64,000 nt of DNA from Corynebacterium kefirresidentii (lineage in GTDB: Bacteria; Actinomycetota; Actinomycetes; Mycobacteriales; Mycobacteriaceae). The DNA is taken from positions 434,001-498,000 of the forward strand of contig NGUZ01000001.1 of the NCBI GenBank assembly GCA_002154655.1, written 5' to 3'. The notes below the pieces were generated by a model. That model was not told where the DNA came from, did no database searches, and saw only the letters and a program-made list of their open reading frames with translations. The translations under genes and the position numbers were made by a program. This document shows, in pieces, positions 53,317 through 63,614 of the stretch (its first letter is position 1; every line of letters starts with the position of its first letter).

Positions 53317-54261
53317 TTGGAGACCATCAAGGCCTATTTTGCGCTAACGAAACCGAGGATCATTGAGCTCCTCCTCGTGGCCGCAATCCCGGCGATGCTC
53401 CAAGCGCAGCGCGGCGTGGAGGCTGTGTCAGACAATATTTGGCTCATCGTGTCGACCATTTTCGGCGGCTGGTTGGGCGCTGGCGCCGCCCACACGTTCA
53501 ATAACGTCGTGGACTACGAGTTGGATCAAAAGATGCAGCGCACGAGGGCCCGTCCGCTCGTAAGAGCGAAGATTTCGAAGCGGAACGCAGCCATCTTTGC
53601 CTGGGTAATGCTTATTATTTCCGTGCTGTGGCTGGGCCTCCTTGCCCATTCTTGGCTCGCAGCTTTCTTCGTCGTGTTGACGAACTTCTTCTATGTCTTC
53701 GTCTACACCAAGTTTTTGAAGATGCGCAATGCGCAAAACATCGTCTGGGGCGGCCTCGCAGGCTGTATGCCGGCCATGGTTGGTTGGGCCGTAATTCGGG
53801 ATAATGCCCCAGCCGGAGAGCCTGACCGCTGGTGGCAGGCAGTGGTGCTCTTCCTCATTATTTTCTTCTGGACTCCGCCGCACACATGGGCGCTGGCCAT
53901 GAAGTACAAGGAAGACTACCGAAAAGCCGGCGTGCCGATGCTGCCTGTGGTGGCGGGCGAAGCGGAAGTCACTCGCCAGATCGTGTGGTACACCGTGGGA
54001 ACGGTTATCGTGACCCTACTCATCGTCCCCGCAGCTTCGTGGATCTACTTGGTCGCAGCGCTTGTTTCGGGTGCGGTATTCCTGTGGATGGCTATCCGGT
54101 TGCATAAGGGAGTTAAAAATGGCGCCAAGGTCAAGCCGATGCGCTTGTTCATTTACTCCAATAACTACCTTTCGGTGCTCTTTATCGGTTTGTCCATCGA
54201 CGCAGTCTTAGGCTGGGAGCCCTTGGGCCGGATTCTGGGCTGGTCGGCCACGTTATTCTAA
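53317..54261 (+). CDS. ctaB: Protoheme IX farnesyltransferase (heme O synthase)
   Basis: 314 residues with a TTG start; GGAGG lies seven bases upstream. It is a UbiA-type membrane prenyltransferase that attaches farnesyl to heme b to form heme O for aa3 oxidase. The prenyl-diphosphate motif [19 protein letters not shown] and the second metal site ([16 protein letters not shown]) are intact. About eight membrane helices are visible. It is divergent from tkt, as in other corynebacteria. ctaA, the next step, lies 1.1 kb away on the other strand. Confidence 0.95.
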   Translation: METIKAYFALTKPRIIELLLVAAIPAMLQAQRGVEAVSDNIWLIVSTIFGGWLGAGAAHTFNNVVDYELDQKMQRTRARPLVRAKISKRNAAIFAWVMLIISVLWLGLLAHSWLAAFFVVLTNFFYVFVYTKFLKMRNAQNIVWGGLAGCMPAMVGWAVIRDNAPAGEPDRWWQAVVLFLIIFFWTPPHTWALAMKYKEDYRKAGVPMLPVVAGEAEVTRQIVWYTVGTVIVTLLIVPAASWIYLVAALVSGAVFLWMAIRLHKGVKNGAKVKPMRLFIYSNNYLSVLFIGLSIDAVLGWEPLGRILGWSATLF

Positions 54262-54290
54262 CTGTGCCCCATTCCAAGAGCGGGGCAAAA

Positions 54291-54328
54291 GAGCGCGGGA
54301 GAAGCAGTGCTGCTTTTCTCCCGCGCTC
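54291..54328. terminator. Bidirectional terminator between ctaB and the quinone oxidoreductase
   Basis: GAGCGCGGGAGAA (54291-54303) and TTCTCCCGCGCTC (54316-54328) form a perfect 13-base stem with a 12-base loop. It lies between convergent genes. A smaller GCCCC/GGGGC hairpin precedes it at 54266-54285. Confidence 0.75.
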
Positions 54329-54348
54329 TAGGTGTCGGTGGGTGGAAC

Positions 54349-55338
54349 CTAGTCCTTGTCCCCGTCTCCGTCGCCGTCTTGGACGCGCAGAACGATGGAG
54401 CCGGTAGTCTTGCGCTCCTGCAGGTCGCGGTGAGCCGCAGCAGCTTCTGCCAAAGGATAGGAGGCCGTGACGTTAAAGCGTAGGTCGCCGTCCATGACAG
54501 CTTGGACGACCGCTTGGGCGCGCATTTGAAACTCGCCTTCTTGTGCCGTCCATGCGCCGATGGAAGGCCGCGTCAGGAAGATGGACCCATGCTTGTTAAG
54601 CAGTTGTGGGTCGATAGGCTCAACCGGACCAGAGGCGGCACCAAAAAGCGCGACGGTGCCGCGTGGGCGTACTGCCTCTAGCGATTCCTGGAAGGTAGCT
54701 TTGCCGACGCCGTCATAAACCACGTCGACGCCCTTGTCACCGTTGTAGCGGCGAACTTGCTCGGCGAGTCCCTCGCCGTAGCGAAAAACCTTATCCGCCC
54801 CGGCCGCGTAGGATAGTTCTTCCTTTTCGTCCGTGGACACGACGGTATAAACGGTAGCGCCTAGCGACGATGCCATCTGGGTGAGGATTTGCCCCACGCC
54901 GCCGGCACCGGCGGTAATCAGGCAAGAAGCACCTTCGCCCAATTGATAGACCCCGTGCGCTAAATAGTGCGCGGTAATGCCTTGGAGCAACATGGATGCT
55001 GCAACCTCAGGTTGGAAATCGTCTGGGACTGCCACCAGTCCCTCGCGCGGGACGCAGACCTTCTCGGCGTAGGAGCCGAAGGCCTGGTTCCACGCCACCA
55101 TTGTGCCTTCCGCAACTTCTCCCTTTGGGTCGTGGACGACTCGCCCAGTACCTTCGAATCCGGGAATGAAAGGGGCGGTCGCATTATAGATACCCTCACG
55201 GTAATAGGTATCGATGTAATTGACGCCGGCCATGATGACGTCTACCAATACCTCATCGTCATTCGGGGTGGGGGCGGGAACTTCGGTATAGCGAAGTACT
55301 TCTGGTCCGCCGGTTTCTGTGACCTGAATTGCGTGCAT
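54349..55338 (-). CDS. qor: Zinc-independent quinone oxidoreductase (Qor-like)
   Basis: 329 residues of the medium-chain dehydrogenase family. It has no zinc-binding cysteine set. The NADPH loop reads ITAGAGGVGQILTQMASS and the N-terminus MHAIQVTETGGPEVLRY is typical of NADPH:quinone reductases. The substrate could be a quinone or another enone. An Asp/Gly-rich tail (DGDGDGDKD) ends the chain. It stands alone between ctaB and ctaA; a functional link to heme is not shown. Confidence 0.88.
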   Translation of the reverse strand: MHAIQVTETGGPEVLRYTEVPAPTPNDDEVLVDVIMAGVNYIDTYYREGIYNATAPFIPGFEGTGRVVHDPKGEVAEGTMVAWNQAFGSYAEKVCVPREGLVAVPDDFQPEVAASMLLQGITAHYLAHGVYQLGEGASCLITAGAGGVGQILTQMASSLGATVYTVVSTDEKEELSYAAGADKVFRYGEGLAEQVRRYNGDKGVDVVYDGVGKATFQESLEAVRPRGTVALFGAASGPVEPIDPQLLNKHGSIFLTRPSIGAWTAQEGEFQMRAQAVVQAVMDGDLRFNVTASYPLAEAAAAHRDLQERKTTGSIVLRVQDGDGDGDKD

Positions 55339-55402
55339 ATAGCCAGGCTAGCGCAAAAAGCCGGCCGAGTGCAGGACTTCGGCCGGCTGGTTGCGCTGCG
55401 CG

Positions 55403-56431
55403 TTAAACCGTCGCGCGTGCTGCTTCTAGCGAGGCTTGGCGGGCGGCGTACTTTTCATCGCCGCTAGGGGAGCCGGTGATGAGATCCGCGGTACCATCGG
55501 CACGGCGTACGCCGTGTGCCCACAGTAGTGCGGTATAGGCCGTGACAAAGGAGGATAGCCCAATGTGGAAAGGAACAGTCCAGCGCGGAATGCTCATATA
55601 GAACTGGTAGACGCCTACGGCCCACTGGATAAGGATGCAGGCAATGAGGACCCAGCCAGCCTTCTTCGCGTCCTGTGGGGCACGGTTCTTATAGAGCAGG
55701 AAGATGGTAATCACGGTAAGCGTCAGGTAGGCGTACATGCACATGGCGTGGGTGACGGCCATGGCTTCGGTATCAACCTGCAAGCGGCCTTCCATTCCGA
55801 CCCCGGAATCGCCAGAGTGGACGCCCGAACCGGTAACCATAGTGCCGGTGATAAGGACAATGCTGAGGGCAACTGTAGCGACTGCAGCGAGTAAGCGAAT
55901 CGCCTGGGGGAATCGTGCTCGTGGCGTTCCGTCATCGGGTTCCAAGATGCGGGAGTAGAGCATTGCCGCCAGCCATACCAAGAGCATTGATGGCAGGAAG
56001 TGCAGTGCTACAGACCACCAGCGCAGGTCGAGATGGACAGAAATTCCGCCAATGACCGCCTGTAGCACAATGCCAGCGACATTGAGCCATGCATACACCT
56101 TAAGCTCTGTGCGCCGACGTGCCATGCGCATGGCGATGACGGCGGCTACCGCCGCAGCGGTGACGACGAACGTGAGCAGGCGGTTACCAAACTCGATGGC
56201 CTGGTGCAGTGCAGGAGCGGCGCCTTCCATGGGGACAAGGGAGCCAGGCTGGCACTCGGGCCAGGTAGGGCAGCCGAGTCCCGAGCCGGTCACGCGGACA
56301 ATGGACCCAGACACGGTAATGCCACCCTGGCATAAGAGAAGGATGAGCGCGATGAGGCGCTGTTGCTGCAGCGTAGGGGCGGCTTCTTTAAAGAAGCGCT
56401 TGATTCTTGTCCAGTAATTCACGCATAGCAT
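55403..56431 (-). CDS. ctaA: Heme A synthase
   Basis: About 340 residues with eight predicted membrane segments. It hydroxylates and oxidises heme O to heme A. The signature GGITVSGSIVRVTGSGLGCPTWPEC and conserved heme-ligand histidines (ALHQAIEFGNRLLTF, AVTHAMCMYAYLT) are present. The frame opens at 56491. I place the start at the ATG 56431 or, more likely, the GTG 56422, which has AGGA about eight bases upstream. It works with ctaB for cytochrome aa3 assembly. Confidence 0.92.
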   Translation of the reverse strand: MLCVNYWTRIKRFFKEAAPTLQQQRLIALILLLCQGGITVSGSIVRVTGSGLGCPTWPECQPGSLVPMEGAAPALHQAIEFGNRLLTFVVTAAAVAAVIAMRMARRRTELKVYAWLNVAGIVLQAVIGGISVHLDLRWWSVALHFLPSMLLVWLAAMLYSRILEPDDGTPRARFPQAIRLLAAVATVALSIVLITGTMVTGSGVHSGDSGVGMEGRLQVDTEAMAVTHAMCMYAYLTLTVITIFLLYKNRAPQDAKKAGWVLIACILIQWAVGVYQFYMSIPRWTVPFHIGLSSFVTAYTALLWAHGVRRADGTADLITGSPSGDEKYAARQASLEAARATV

Positions 56432-56500
56432 CCTACTAGTCGGGAGATTTTGGGCATAAAAATTCCTCTTGTTTCGGGCGGAACCGGACAAAAGTCACAT

Positions 56501-57265
56501 TTAGCCCTCGAAGCGGAACCAACGGACCGCTGCGAACGACGCCGCGGCGAGCCAGGCGGCCAAGGAAACGAGTTCCAGGCCGGGGAAGGTGGAGTTGGAG
56601 GCGTCGGTAAGGGCGCCTGCCAGAGCGACGGTGGGGACCACGTTGAGGATGCCATTATCGCCCAATCCCTGGGAGTATAGGGTCCACCCGACCACGCCGA
56701 GGAGCACGAACCAGATGAGGTTGGCCAGCGCGAGTACCATCTCTGAACTCAGCGTGCCGCCAAGCAGTAGCCCCATGGCGGTAAAAGCCGCGACGCCAAA
56801 GAAAAGGGAGAGGAGCATGAGCAACACCCCACCCGGGCTGATACGCAGACCCAAAATGAAGGCGGCTATGCCCAAGACAAGGATTTGGAATACCACCATT
56901 GCGAGGACGCCAAGGATTTTGCCGCCGATAATGGCCCACGCTGGTACCCCGGATGCTCCGGTGCGTTTGAGGGCCCCGTACCGCCGGTCAAAGGCAAGCG
57001 AAATGGCTTGACCGGTAAAGCCCGCAGAGGTGGCCGCAACTGCAAGCACCATGGGGAAAACCTCGTGCAGGCCGTGCTTGGTAACGGACTCCAAGTGGGC
57101 CGCACAAATGAGGATGGCCAGCGGAATGATGACGCTGAGCAGTTGCTGCTCGCCGTGGCGCAGCATGAGCTTAGCTTCCATCGTGCCTTGCGCGAGCAGC
57201 ATAGCGCCGGCGCTGGTCCGCTTGGGGGCGGGAGTAAAGGTCCCGGGTTTAAAGGTAGTGCTCAT
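56501..57265 (-). CDS. ABC-2 type exporter permease
   Basis: About 254 residues from the ATG at 57265 (MSTTFKPGTFTPAPKR) with AGGAAAGAAG upstream. Six membrane segments are spread over residues 45-250, as in ABC-2 drug or lipid exporters. It lies directly downstream of an ABC ATPase on the same strand, which is surely its partner. Similar pairs lie next to sufR and mptB in other corynebacteria. The substrate is unknown. Confidence 0.85.
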   Translation of the reverse strand: MSTTFKPGTFTPAPKRTSAGAMLLAQGTMEAKLMLRHGEQQLLSVIIPLAILICAAHLESVTKHGLHEVFPMVLAVAATSAGFTGQAISLAFDRRYGALKRTGASGVPAWAIIGGKILGVLAMVVFQILVLGIAAFILGLRISPGGVLLMLLSLFFGVAAFTAMGLLLGGTLSSEMVLALANLIWFVLLGVVGWTLYSQGLGDNGILNVVPTVALAGALTDASNSTFPGLELVSLAAWLAAASFAAVRWFRFEG

Positions 57266-57322
57266 AAATGGCTTCTTTCCTCGACGCAATGAATTGAATA
57301 TTTTCCCAAGATGGGATTGCAG

Positions 57323-58252
57323 CTAGCTGCGCAAGTGGCGGCCCGTGAGGTCAAGGAATACCTCTTCCAGATTGCGGTGGGCCGCATCTAAGTACCGCAG
57401 TAAGACTCCTTGGCGGGCGAGCTCAGCGCTGAGCGCGGCGATGGTCTCGGGAGTGCCGGCTTGGCTCAAGCGGTAATGCAGGGGACGGGATTTGGTGGCA
57501 TTAATCCCCGCCGCAGCTAGGGCCTCCATATCTACGTCGATGTCGGTGCTGAAATTAAGCCCTGCCGATTCCGTCTGGGCGGTAAGTTCTGCGGGGGTGC
57601 CGTGCGCTACCAGCTGACCATGATCCATGATGGCCAAGCGGTCTGCCAGCGACTCCGCCTCATCCATCAGGTGGGTGGTTAGAACGATGGTTACGCCATC
57701 ACGCTGCAGGGCTCGGACTAGGTCCCAGACCGCCAACCGGGATTGTGCATCCATGCCTGCCGTAGGTTCATCCAGAAAAACCAACTCGGGTCGTCCGATG
57801 ATAGCCAAGGCGAGGGACAGGCGTTGCTGTTGTCCTCCAGATAGCCTGCGATAAGGGGTGCGAGCCACCCCCTCAAGTCCCAACGTTTCTAGTAGCCACT
57901 GCGGGGAGAGAGGCTGGGCGCTGTATCGGGCAGAAAGCTCCAGCATTTCTAGCACGCGGATGCCGGAATAGGAACCGCCGCCTTGGAGCATGATGCCGAC
58001 CTTTTCTCGCACCCTATCTGGTTCGGTACTTGGGTTTAGCCCTAGGACGTCGATGGTGCCGCTGGTGGGATGGAGAAAGCCCTCTGACATTTCAATCGTC
58101 GTGGACTTTCCGGCGCCATTGGGGCCAAGGAGACAAAAGACCTCGCCCTGGGCAACGCTGAGGCTAAGGCCATTTACGGCAGTGGTGGAGCCAAACTTCT
58201 TCACCACGTTGTCCAAAGTTAGGGCTGGGCGGTCGGCTGAAATGGAATTCAC
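57323..58252 (-). CDS. ABC exporter ATPase
   Basis: 309 residues with a GTG start (MNSISADRPALTLDNVVKKF). Walker A is GPNGAGKST (43-51), the signature is LSGGQQQR (137-144) and Walker B is LVFLDEPTAGMD (157-168). A C-terminal domain of about 90 residues follows, as in DrrA-type drug exporters. It energises the permease encoded 57 bases downstream. It lies six bases after mptB, so it may share a transcript with it. Confidence 0.9.
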   Translation of the reverse strand: MNSISADRPALTLDNVVKKFGSTTAVNGLSLSVAQGEVFCLLGPNGAGKSTTIEMSEGFLHPTSGTIDVLGLNPSTEPDRVREKVGIMLQGGGSYSGIRVLEMLELSARYSAQPLSPQWLLETLGLEGVARTPYRRLSGGQQQRLSLALAIIGRPELVFLDEPTAGMDAQSRLAVWDLVRALQRDGVTIVLTTHLMDEAESLADRLAIMDHGQLVAHGTPAELTAQTESAGLNFSTDIDVDMEALAAAGINATKSRPLHYRLSQAGTPETIAALSAELARQGVLLRYLDAAHRNLEEVFLDLTGRHLRS

Positions 58253-58258
58253 GTGGCA

Positions 58259-59983
58259 TTAGTTTAGGACACGGATTCCGCTGCGCCGCACTGCAACCCA
58301 CCACAGGGTGGCGATAACAGTGAAGGCACAGGCGGCTGACACGTAGACCACAATGATGGTGCTGGGGGGAAGGCCGAGACCGCGCGGCAGCACAAAGAAG
58401 CTCATCGCTGCGGAATAGGCTACGACGCTGAAGCGGAAAATGAGCCGATTAGCCCACGCGGCCAAAGGTAGTACGGCCCATAGGATGTACCACGGATGGA
58501 CGACGGGGAAAAAGATAACAAGTACTAAAGAGGCGATGCCGAGTCCTCCCACGGGGTGGATGTGGCCGCGCAAGGTGGCAAAGAGCATGCGGGCCATAAA
58601 GGCTACCGCCACGAGAACACCAAAGGTGCGGGTGACTGTGAGAATGGCTTCGGTGTGGTCCCCAAGGCCTAGGAGCATTCCGATAAAACCGGTACCTACG
58701 CCTACGGCGGTGGACGTAGAAAGCCACGAGCGAATGGACGCCGCCCCGCCTTGCCCGGTAATCCACCCCAAGCTGATGCCGGTACATACGCTAATAAGGG
58801 CAACGGTTGCTACTAAAACGATTATTTGCAAGGCGACGGCGTAGGCCAGGGCCTTCCAGCGTGCCGTACCGTGTGCGTTGATGAGGCGGCGGGCATAGGC
58901 CATGCCTACAAAGCCCAGCCCAATAAAGCCAGTTACCTTGACCATTCCAGCACAGGAAAGGCAAAAACCGGAAGCTACCAGGGCTAGGTAGGCACTGCGT
59001 CGGGAGGCATCCAGCTTGTCGACGCCGCGGAGACCCAGTTCCATGCCCACCAATAGCAAGCCCAACATGATGGACTCATTATGGATTCCGCCCACTAGAT
59101 GCAAGATGGTCAATGGATTGAGGATGCCGAGCCACAGTGCAGATTCCGGAGATACCCGGCAGCGCCGCGCGAGACAGCTTATCGCCCATCCGGCGACAAT
59201 AATTCCGCCGATGGACAATAGCCGATGGGCGATAACTCCAAAGAGGATGGAGTTAGAAGTAACCGCGCTGACCACGGCTGCTAGTCCGAGTGCTACTGGG
59301 CCATAAGGGGAAGGGGAATTGGCCCAGATAAACGGGACGGAGCGGGCGAGCTTATCACCTGCCCCTAGCAATTGAACGGGGCCGGCAGAATAAGGATCCA
59401 TGCCCTGTGCCACGATGGAACCGTTGGCCAAATAGGAGTAGATGTCTTGGGTGAATAAGGGGGCGGTAAAAATCAACGGGATAACCCACCCCGCCCAGGT
59501 TTGCCACAGTTGGTGCGTGGTCACAAGACGGCGGGCACGCGCTGGAGCGGCAACCTTCTCCTGGGGTTGGCGCAGGGGGGTGCCGACAAAGGGGGCGAGG
59601 AACACCCAAGCGGAGACTAGTAGGCCTACTCCCACCATTACTATGGCGGAGGAAGTTTGCAGCATGCGGGACATCAAGGAGCCGAAGGGCACGTTGTCGT
59701 AGGGATTGCCCACCACGGGGAGTGCGCCGGCGCCTAGGGCTCCGAACGCAATGAGCAGGGAGCCTACCGTGCCCACCCAGCGCAGAATGAAAAATGTCCG
59801 CCACTGTGCTGTGGTGGTGCGCTTGAGGCCATCCGCATTGGCAGGGACAAAATCAAACCGAGAATCGGGTTCGGCGGCCCCCGTGTCTTCGGCGTGTAAC
59901 CGTGCCGACCGGGAACCAGCGGTACCCAGCTGCGGCAGCTCTGCCTTCACGCCAGAAAATAAGCCGCGGATTTTGCCTGTCAT
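58259..59983 (-). CDS. mptB: Alpha-(1-6)-mannopyranosyltransferase MptB
   Basis: About 574 residues from the ATG at 59983 (MTGKIRGLFSGVKAELPQ); the frame opens at 60049. It is a GT-C polyprenyl-phosphate-mannose-dependent membrane enzyme with about a dozen helices. FTAPLFTQDIYSYLANGSIV carries the extracellular acidic residues of the active-site loop. In corynebacteria MptB extends the early alpha-1,6-mannan core of lipomannan and lipoarabinomannan. Its presence supports a mycolate-type cell envelope. The position next to the suf operon is conserved in the group. Confidence 0.87.
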   Translation of the reverse strand: MTGKIRGLFSGVKAELPQLGTAGSRSARLHAEDTGAAEPDSRFDFVPANADGLKRTTTAQWRTFFILRWVGTVGSLLIAFGALGAGALPVVGNPYDNVPFGSLMSRMLQTSSAIVMVGVGLLVSAWVFLAPFVGTPLRQPQEKVAAPARARRLVTTHQLWQTWAGWVIPLIFTAPLFTQDIYSYLANGSIVAQGMDPYSAGPVQLLGAGDKLARSVPFIWANSPSPYGPVALGLAAVVSAVTSNSILFGVIAHRLLSIGGIIVAGWAISCLARRCRVSPESALWLGILNPLTILHLVGGIHNESIMLGLLLVGMELGLRGVDKLDASRRSAYLALVASGFCLSCAGMVKVTGFIGLGFVGMAYARRLINAHGTARWKALAYAVALQIIVLVATVALISVCTGISLGWITGQGGAASIRSWLSTSTAVGVGTGFIGMLLGLGDHTEAILTVTRTFGVLVAVAFMARMLFATLRGHIHPVGGLGIASLVLVIFFPVVHPWYILWAVLPLAAWANRLIFRFSVVAYSAAMSFFVLPRGLGLPPSTIIVVYVSAACAFTVIATLWWVAVRRSGIRVLN

Positions 59984-60135
59984 GGCATATGACTTTACGC
60001 GAATCAATTGCTTAAACCCCAGCGGGCCCGCCCACATCGTGGGCAGCACGGTCGAGTCGGGCCGTTAGGGGAGTGTTGCCACCCCCGTGCCACGCCGAAG
60101 TTTGGCCAATGGTGGCATTCCGGAATGAATTAAGG

Positions 60136-60156
60136 AACACTAGTGTTGTCTAATAT
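60136..60156 (+). promoter_or_regulatory. suf promoter with palindromic operator
   Basis: The perfect palindrome AACACTAGTGTT (60136-60147) lies three bases upstream of a strong -10 element TAATAT (60151-60156), in the spacer of the promoter. The sufR start codon is 95 bases downstream. This is the expected place for autorepression by SufR. The -35 region is poor. Confidence 0.65.
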
Positions 60157-60251
60157 TGAAGGCGCTGTTGAACTGCGGCGAGCATCCCGGAGCTATGGGA
60201 GGACGTTGCGGGGCGGCAGTAAGTGTCTGAAGCGCGAAGGGAGGTCCCAGC

Positions 60252-60989
60252 ATGAGCAGTCCGCAACGTAGTGTGGCTACGCCGAAGCCGGCGAAGGAAT
60301 CCCGCACCACGGATGGTGATACCCGCCGTCAAGTTATGCTGTTGCTGTTGAAAGACGGGCCCGTTACCGCTTCCCACTTGGGTGAACGCCTTGGCCTTTC
60401 TGCTGCCGGAATTCGCCGGCACTTAGACAACTTGGTGGAAGAGGAACTGACGGAGGTCGTGCGCCGCCGCCCCGCTCCCCGCGGCTCTGCGGGCAGAGGT
60501 TCTGGTCGCGGGCGACCAGCCAAATACTTCCGCCTCACCGATCGTGGCCGCGCACAATTCGGTCACGCTTATGATGATCTGGCCTCAGAGGCCCTGACAG
60601 CTTTACGCGCGGTCGGCGGGTCTGAGGCCGTCAAACACTTTGCCAAAGTCCGCTTTGAGCGGCTCGTGGCAGATGTTCGGCCTCTGCTAGAAGAGGGCGA
60701 GTCTGTTGAAGACGTGGCTCGCAAGCTGGCCGAGGTCTTGGATGAGCACGGGTACGCCGCCACGGTGGACCGCGCTGGCCAAGGAGTGCAGATCTGTCAG
60801 CACCATTGTCCGGTCTCCCACGTGGCGGCCGAGCATCCAGAGCTGTGTGAGGCGGAACAGGAAGTCTTTTCTGCTTTATTAGGCAAACACGTACAGCCTT
60901 TGGCTTCCATTGCAGGAGGTCACGGAATCTGTACCACTAACATCCCCTTGACGCCCGTTAATACAAATACTGAAAGGAGCGAGTCATGA
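60252..60989 (+). CDS. sufR: Fe-S cluster-sensing repressor SufR
   Basis: 245 residues. An N-terminal winged helix-turn-helix ([20 protein letters not shown], 40-59) is followed by a Gly/Arg-rich turn, a dimerisation part, and C-terminal cysteines C182, C186, C199 and C227 suited to hold an Fe-S cluster ([19 protein letters not shown]). SufR represses the suf operon when clusters are plentiful. Its stop overlaps the sufB start as ATGA, so repressor and target are one transcriptional unit, with a palindrome at the promoter. Confidence 0.93.
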   Translation: MSSPQRSVATPKPAKESRTTDGDTRRQVMLLLLKDGPVTASHLGERLGLSAAGIRRHLDNLVEEELTEVVRRRPAPRGSAGRGSGRGRPAKYFRLTDRGRAQFGHAYDDLASEALTALRAVGGSEAVKHFAKVRFERLVADVRPLLEEGESVEDVARKLAEVLDEHGYAATVDRAGQGVQICQHHCPVSHVAAEHPELCEAEQEVFSALLGKHVQPLASIAGGHGICTTNIPLTPVNTNTERSES

Positions 60990-62425
60990 CCCAGGCACAA
61001 TCGGCACCCGACAACAAGATGACCGATGATGAAATCATTGATTCCATTGGTGCATATGAGTACGGCTGGCACGACTCGGACGCGGCTGGTGCTTCTGCTC
61101 GCCGCGGCCTAAATGAAGACGTAGTACGCGATATTTCCGCGAAGAAGGGCGAGCCAGAATGGATGCTTAACCAGCGCCTAAAGGCTCTCAATATCTTTGA
61201 TAAAAAGCCCATCCCCACGTGGGGTGCGGACCTATCTGGCATCGACTTTGACCAGATTAAGTACTACGTGAAGTCCACCGAGGAGCAGGCCCAGACGTGG
61301 GAAGACCTCCCGGATGACATTAAGGCCACCTACGATAAGTTGGGCATTCCAGAGGCCGAAAAGCAGCGCCTCGTTGCAGGTGTGGCAGCCCAGTACGAGT
61401 CTGAGGTTGTCTACCACCAGATTCGTGAGGATCTAGAAAGCCAGGGCGTTATCTTCGTCGATACCGACACTGCGCTGCGTGACTACCCAGAGCTCTTCAA
61501 GGAGTATTTCGGTACCGTCATCCCCGCGGGCGATAATAAGTTCTCCGCGCTGAACTCCGCCGTGTGGTCGGGTGGCTCCTTCATTTACGTGCCAAAGGGC
61601 GTGCACGTGGATATTCCGCTGCAGGCTTACTTCCGCATCAACACGGAAAACATGGGGCAGTTTGAGCGCACCCTCATCATCGTTGACGAGGACGCCTATG
61701 TGCACTACGTCGAGGGCTGTACCGCACCTATCTATAAGTCTGACTCTTTGCACTCTGCAGTAGTGGAGATCATCGTGAAGAAGGGCGGCCGTTGCCGCTA
61801 CACCACCATTCAGAACTGGTCCAGCAACGTCTACAACTTGGTGACCAAGCGCACCAAGGTAGAAGAGGGCGGCACCATGGAATGGGTCGACGGCAATATT
61901 GGTTCCAAGGTCACGATGAAGTACCCGGCAGTGTGGATGACCGGACCATATGCAAAGGGCGAGGTCCTCTCCGTTGCCTTTGCTGGTGAGGATCAGTTCC
62001 AAGACACCGGTGCCAAGATGACCCACATGGCCCCGCACACCTCTTCCAATATCGTTTCCAAGTCGGTGGCACGTGCCGGCGGTCGCGCCGCTTACCGCGG
62101 CTTGGTGCAGGTCAATCAGAACGCGCACCATTCCACCTCGAATGTCGAATGCGATGCGCTGTTGGTCGACAACATCTCGCGTTCGGATACATACCCGTAT
62201 AACGACATCCGTAATGACCACGTCACGCTGGGCCATGAGGCAACCGTTTCCCAGGTTTCTGAGGAGCAGTTGTTCTACTTGATGTCCCGCGGCATTGCGG
62301 AAGAAGAAGCAATGGCGATGATCGTGCGTGGCTTCGTTGAGCCGATTGCTAAGGAGCTGCCGATGGAGTACGCCCTCGAGCTCAACCGTCTCATCGAACT
62401 GCAAATGGAAGGATCGGTCGGCTAA
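60986..62425 (+). CDS. sufB: Fe-S scaffold protein SufB
   Basis: 479 residues, full length. It forms the SufBC2D scaffold for new Fe-S clusters. Family blocks include [60 protein letters not shown] and the C-terminal [27 protein letters not shown] lies upstream. There is no intein insertion, unlike several mycobacterial SufB genes. Confidence 0.96.
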   Translation: MTQAQSAPDNKMTDDEIIDSIGAYEYGWHDSDAAGASARRGLNEDVVRDISAKKGEPEWMLNQRLKALNIFDKKPIPTWGADLSGIDFDQIKYYVKSTEEQAQTWEDLPDDIKATYDKLGIPEAEKQRLVAGVAAQYESEVVYHQIREDLESQGVIFVDTDTALRDYPELFKEYFGTVIPAGDNKFSALNSAVWSGGSFIYVPKGVHVDIPLQAYFRINTENMGQFERTLIIVDEDAYVHYVEGCTAPIYKSDSLHSAVVEIIVKKGGRCRYTTIQNWSSNVYNLVTKRTKVEEGGTMEWVDGNIGSKVTMKYPAVWMTGPYAKGEVLSVAFAGEDQFQDTGAKMTHMAPHTSSNIVSKSVARAGGRAAYRGLVQVNQNAHHSTSNVECDALLVDNISRSDTYPYNDIRNDHVTLGHEATVSQVSEEQLFYLMSRGIAEEEAMAMIVRGFVEPIAKELPMEYALELNRLIELQMEGSVG

Positions 62426-62430
62426 AGAAA

Positions 62431-63585
62431 ATGGTCGCTTCGAACGAATTCAATCCGGATAAGATCACCAAGGGTGATGTCTTTACCTCCACCAACGTGG
62501 AGGACTTCCCGGTGCCTCACGGCCGTGACGAGGTCTGGCGCTTTGTTTCCCTGCGCAAGCTCCGTGGCCTGCATAATGGCGAGTTTGCTGAGGCTGTAGC
62601 CCAGGATGTCACCGTGAGTGAGCACCCGGGCGTAAGCTCCGAGACCGTCGCTCGTGATGATGAACGATTGGGCCGTGTAGGTACCCCGTCTGATCGTGTT
62701 GCGGCACAGGCATGGACCTCCATGCCAGAAGGCCAGGTTGTCACCATCGATGCAGAGGCTCAGGTCGAAGAACCCGTCGTCATTACCTATACCGGCAGGG
62801 GAGAGGGCGTAACGTCCTTTGGCGCCACCTCCATCGAGGTAGGCCACCACGCCGAAGCTACCGTCATTTTGAAGTATGTCGGCTCCGGCACCCACGCGGA
62901 TAACGTCGAGTTCATCGTGGGCGATGGTGCTCACTTGACCGTTGTCGTTGACGTTGACTGGGAAGACGATGCGGTTCACCTGTCCAACCACGTTGCCCAG
63001 CTCGGCCGCGATTCCGTGCTGCGCCACAACTCTGCCATTTTTGGCGGCGAAGTAGTACGCATCGTGCCGCGCGTGAACTTCACCGAGCAAGGTGGCGACG
63101 CAGAGCTATTGGGCGTGTACTTCGCGGACGAAGGCCAGTACTTTGAAAACCGCATGCTCGTGGATCACTCCGTTCCTAACTGCCGCTCCCACGTTCTTTA
63201 TAAGGGCGCGTTGCAGGGTACTAAGCAAAATGAGGCCCGCACCTGCTGGGTGGGCGATGTTCTCATTCGCTCCAATGCACAGGGCACCGATACCTACGAG
63301 ACCAATAACAATCTGATCCTGACCGAGGGCGCTCGCGCGGATGCAATCCCAAACCTGGAGATTGAGACTGGTGAAATTACCGGCGCTGGCCACGCAGCCA
63401 CCGTTGGTCGCTTCGATGACATCGAGTTGTTCTACCTGATGTCTCGCGGCATTCCAGAGGCTGAAGCCCGCCGCCTCATCATCCGTGGCTTCTTCAATGA
63501 GGTCATCCACCGCATCCCGGTGCAGTCCCTGTCTGAGGAATTGGAAGACCGCATTTCCGAAGAACTGGAAAAGATCTCCGCCTAA
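62431..63585 (+). CDS. sufD: Fe-S assembly protein SufD
   Basis: 384 residues. It is the SufB-related partner in SufBC2D and is needed for iron entry. The N-terminus has the helical cap (PHGRDEVWRFVSLRKLRGL). The beta-helix core has VPNCRSHVLYKGALQGTKQN and ends [20 protein letters not shown]. It lies five bases after sufB, with sufC following by 29 bases. Confidence 0.95.
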   Translation: MVASNEFNPDKITKGDVFTSTNVEDFPVPHGRDEVWRFVSLRKLRGLHNGEFAEAVAQDVTVSEHPGVSSETVARDDERLGRVGTPSDRVAAQAWTSMPEGQVVTIDAEAQVEEPVVITYTGRGEGVTSFGATSIEVGHHAEATVILKYVGSGTHADNVEFIVGDGAHLTVVVDVDWEDDAVHLSNHVAQLGRDSVLRHNSAIFGGEVVRIVPRVNFTEQGGDAELLGVYFADEGQYFENRMLVDHSVPNCRSHVLYKGALQGTKQNEARTCWVGDVLIRSNAQGTDTYETNNNLILTEGARADAIPNLEIETGEITGAGHAATVGRFDDIELFYLMSRGIPEAEARRLIIRGFFNEVIHRIPVQSLSEELEDRISEELEKISA

Positions 63586-63614
63586 AGCTTTCATAGAAGG
63601 AAACCACACACATT

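Noticed and set aside
61433..62404. Minus-strand open frame of 323 codons opposite sufB
   Set aside because: Antisense to a full-length, conserved sufB. No ribosome site or domain.
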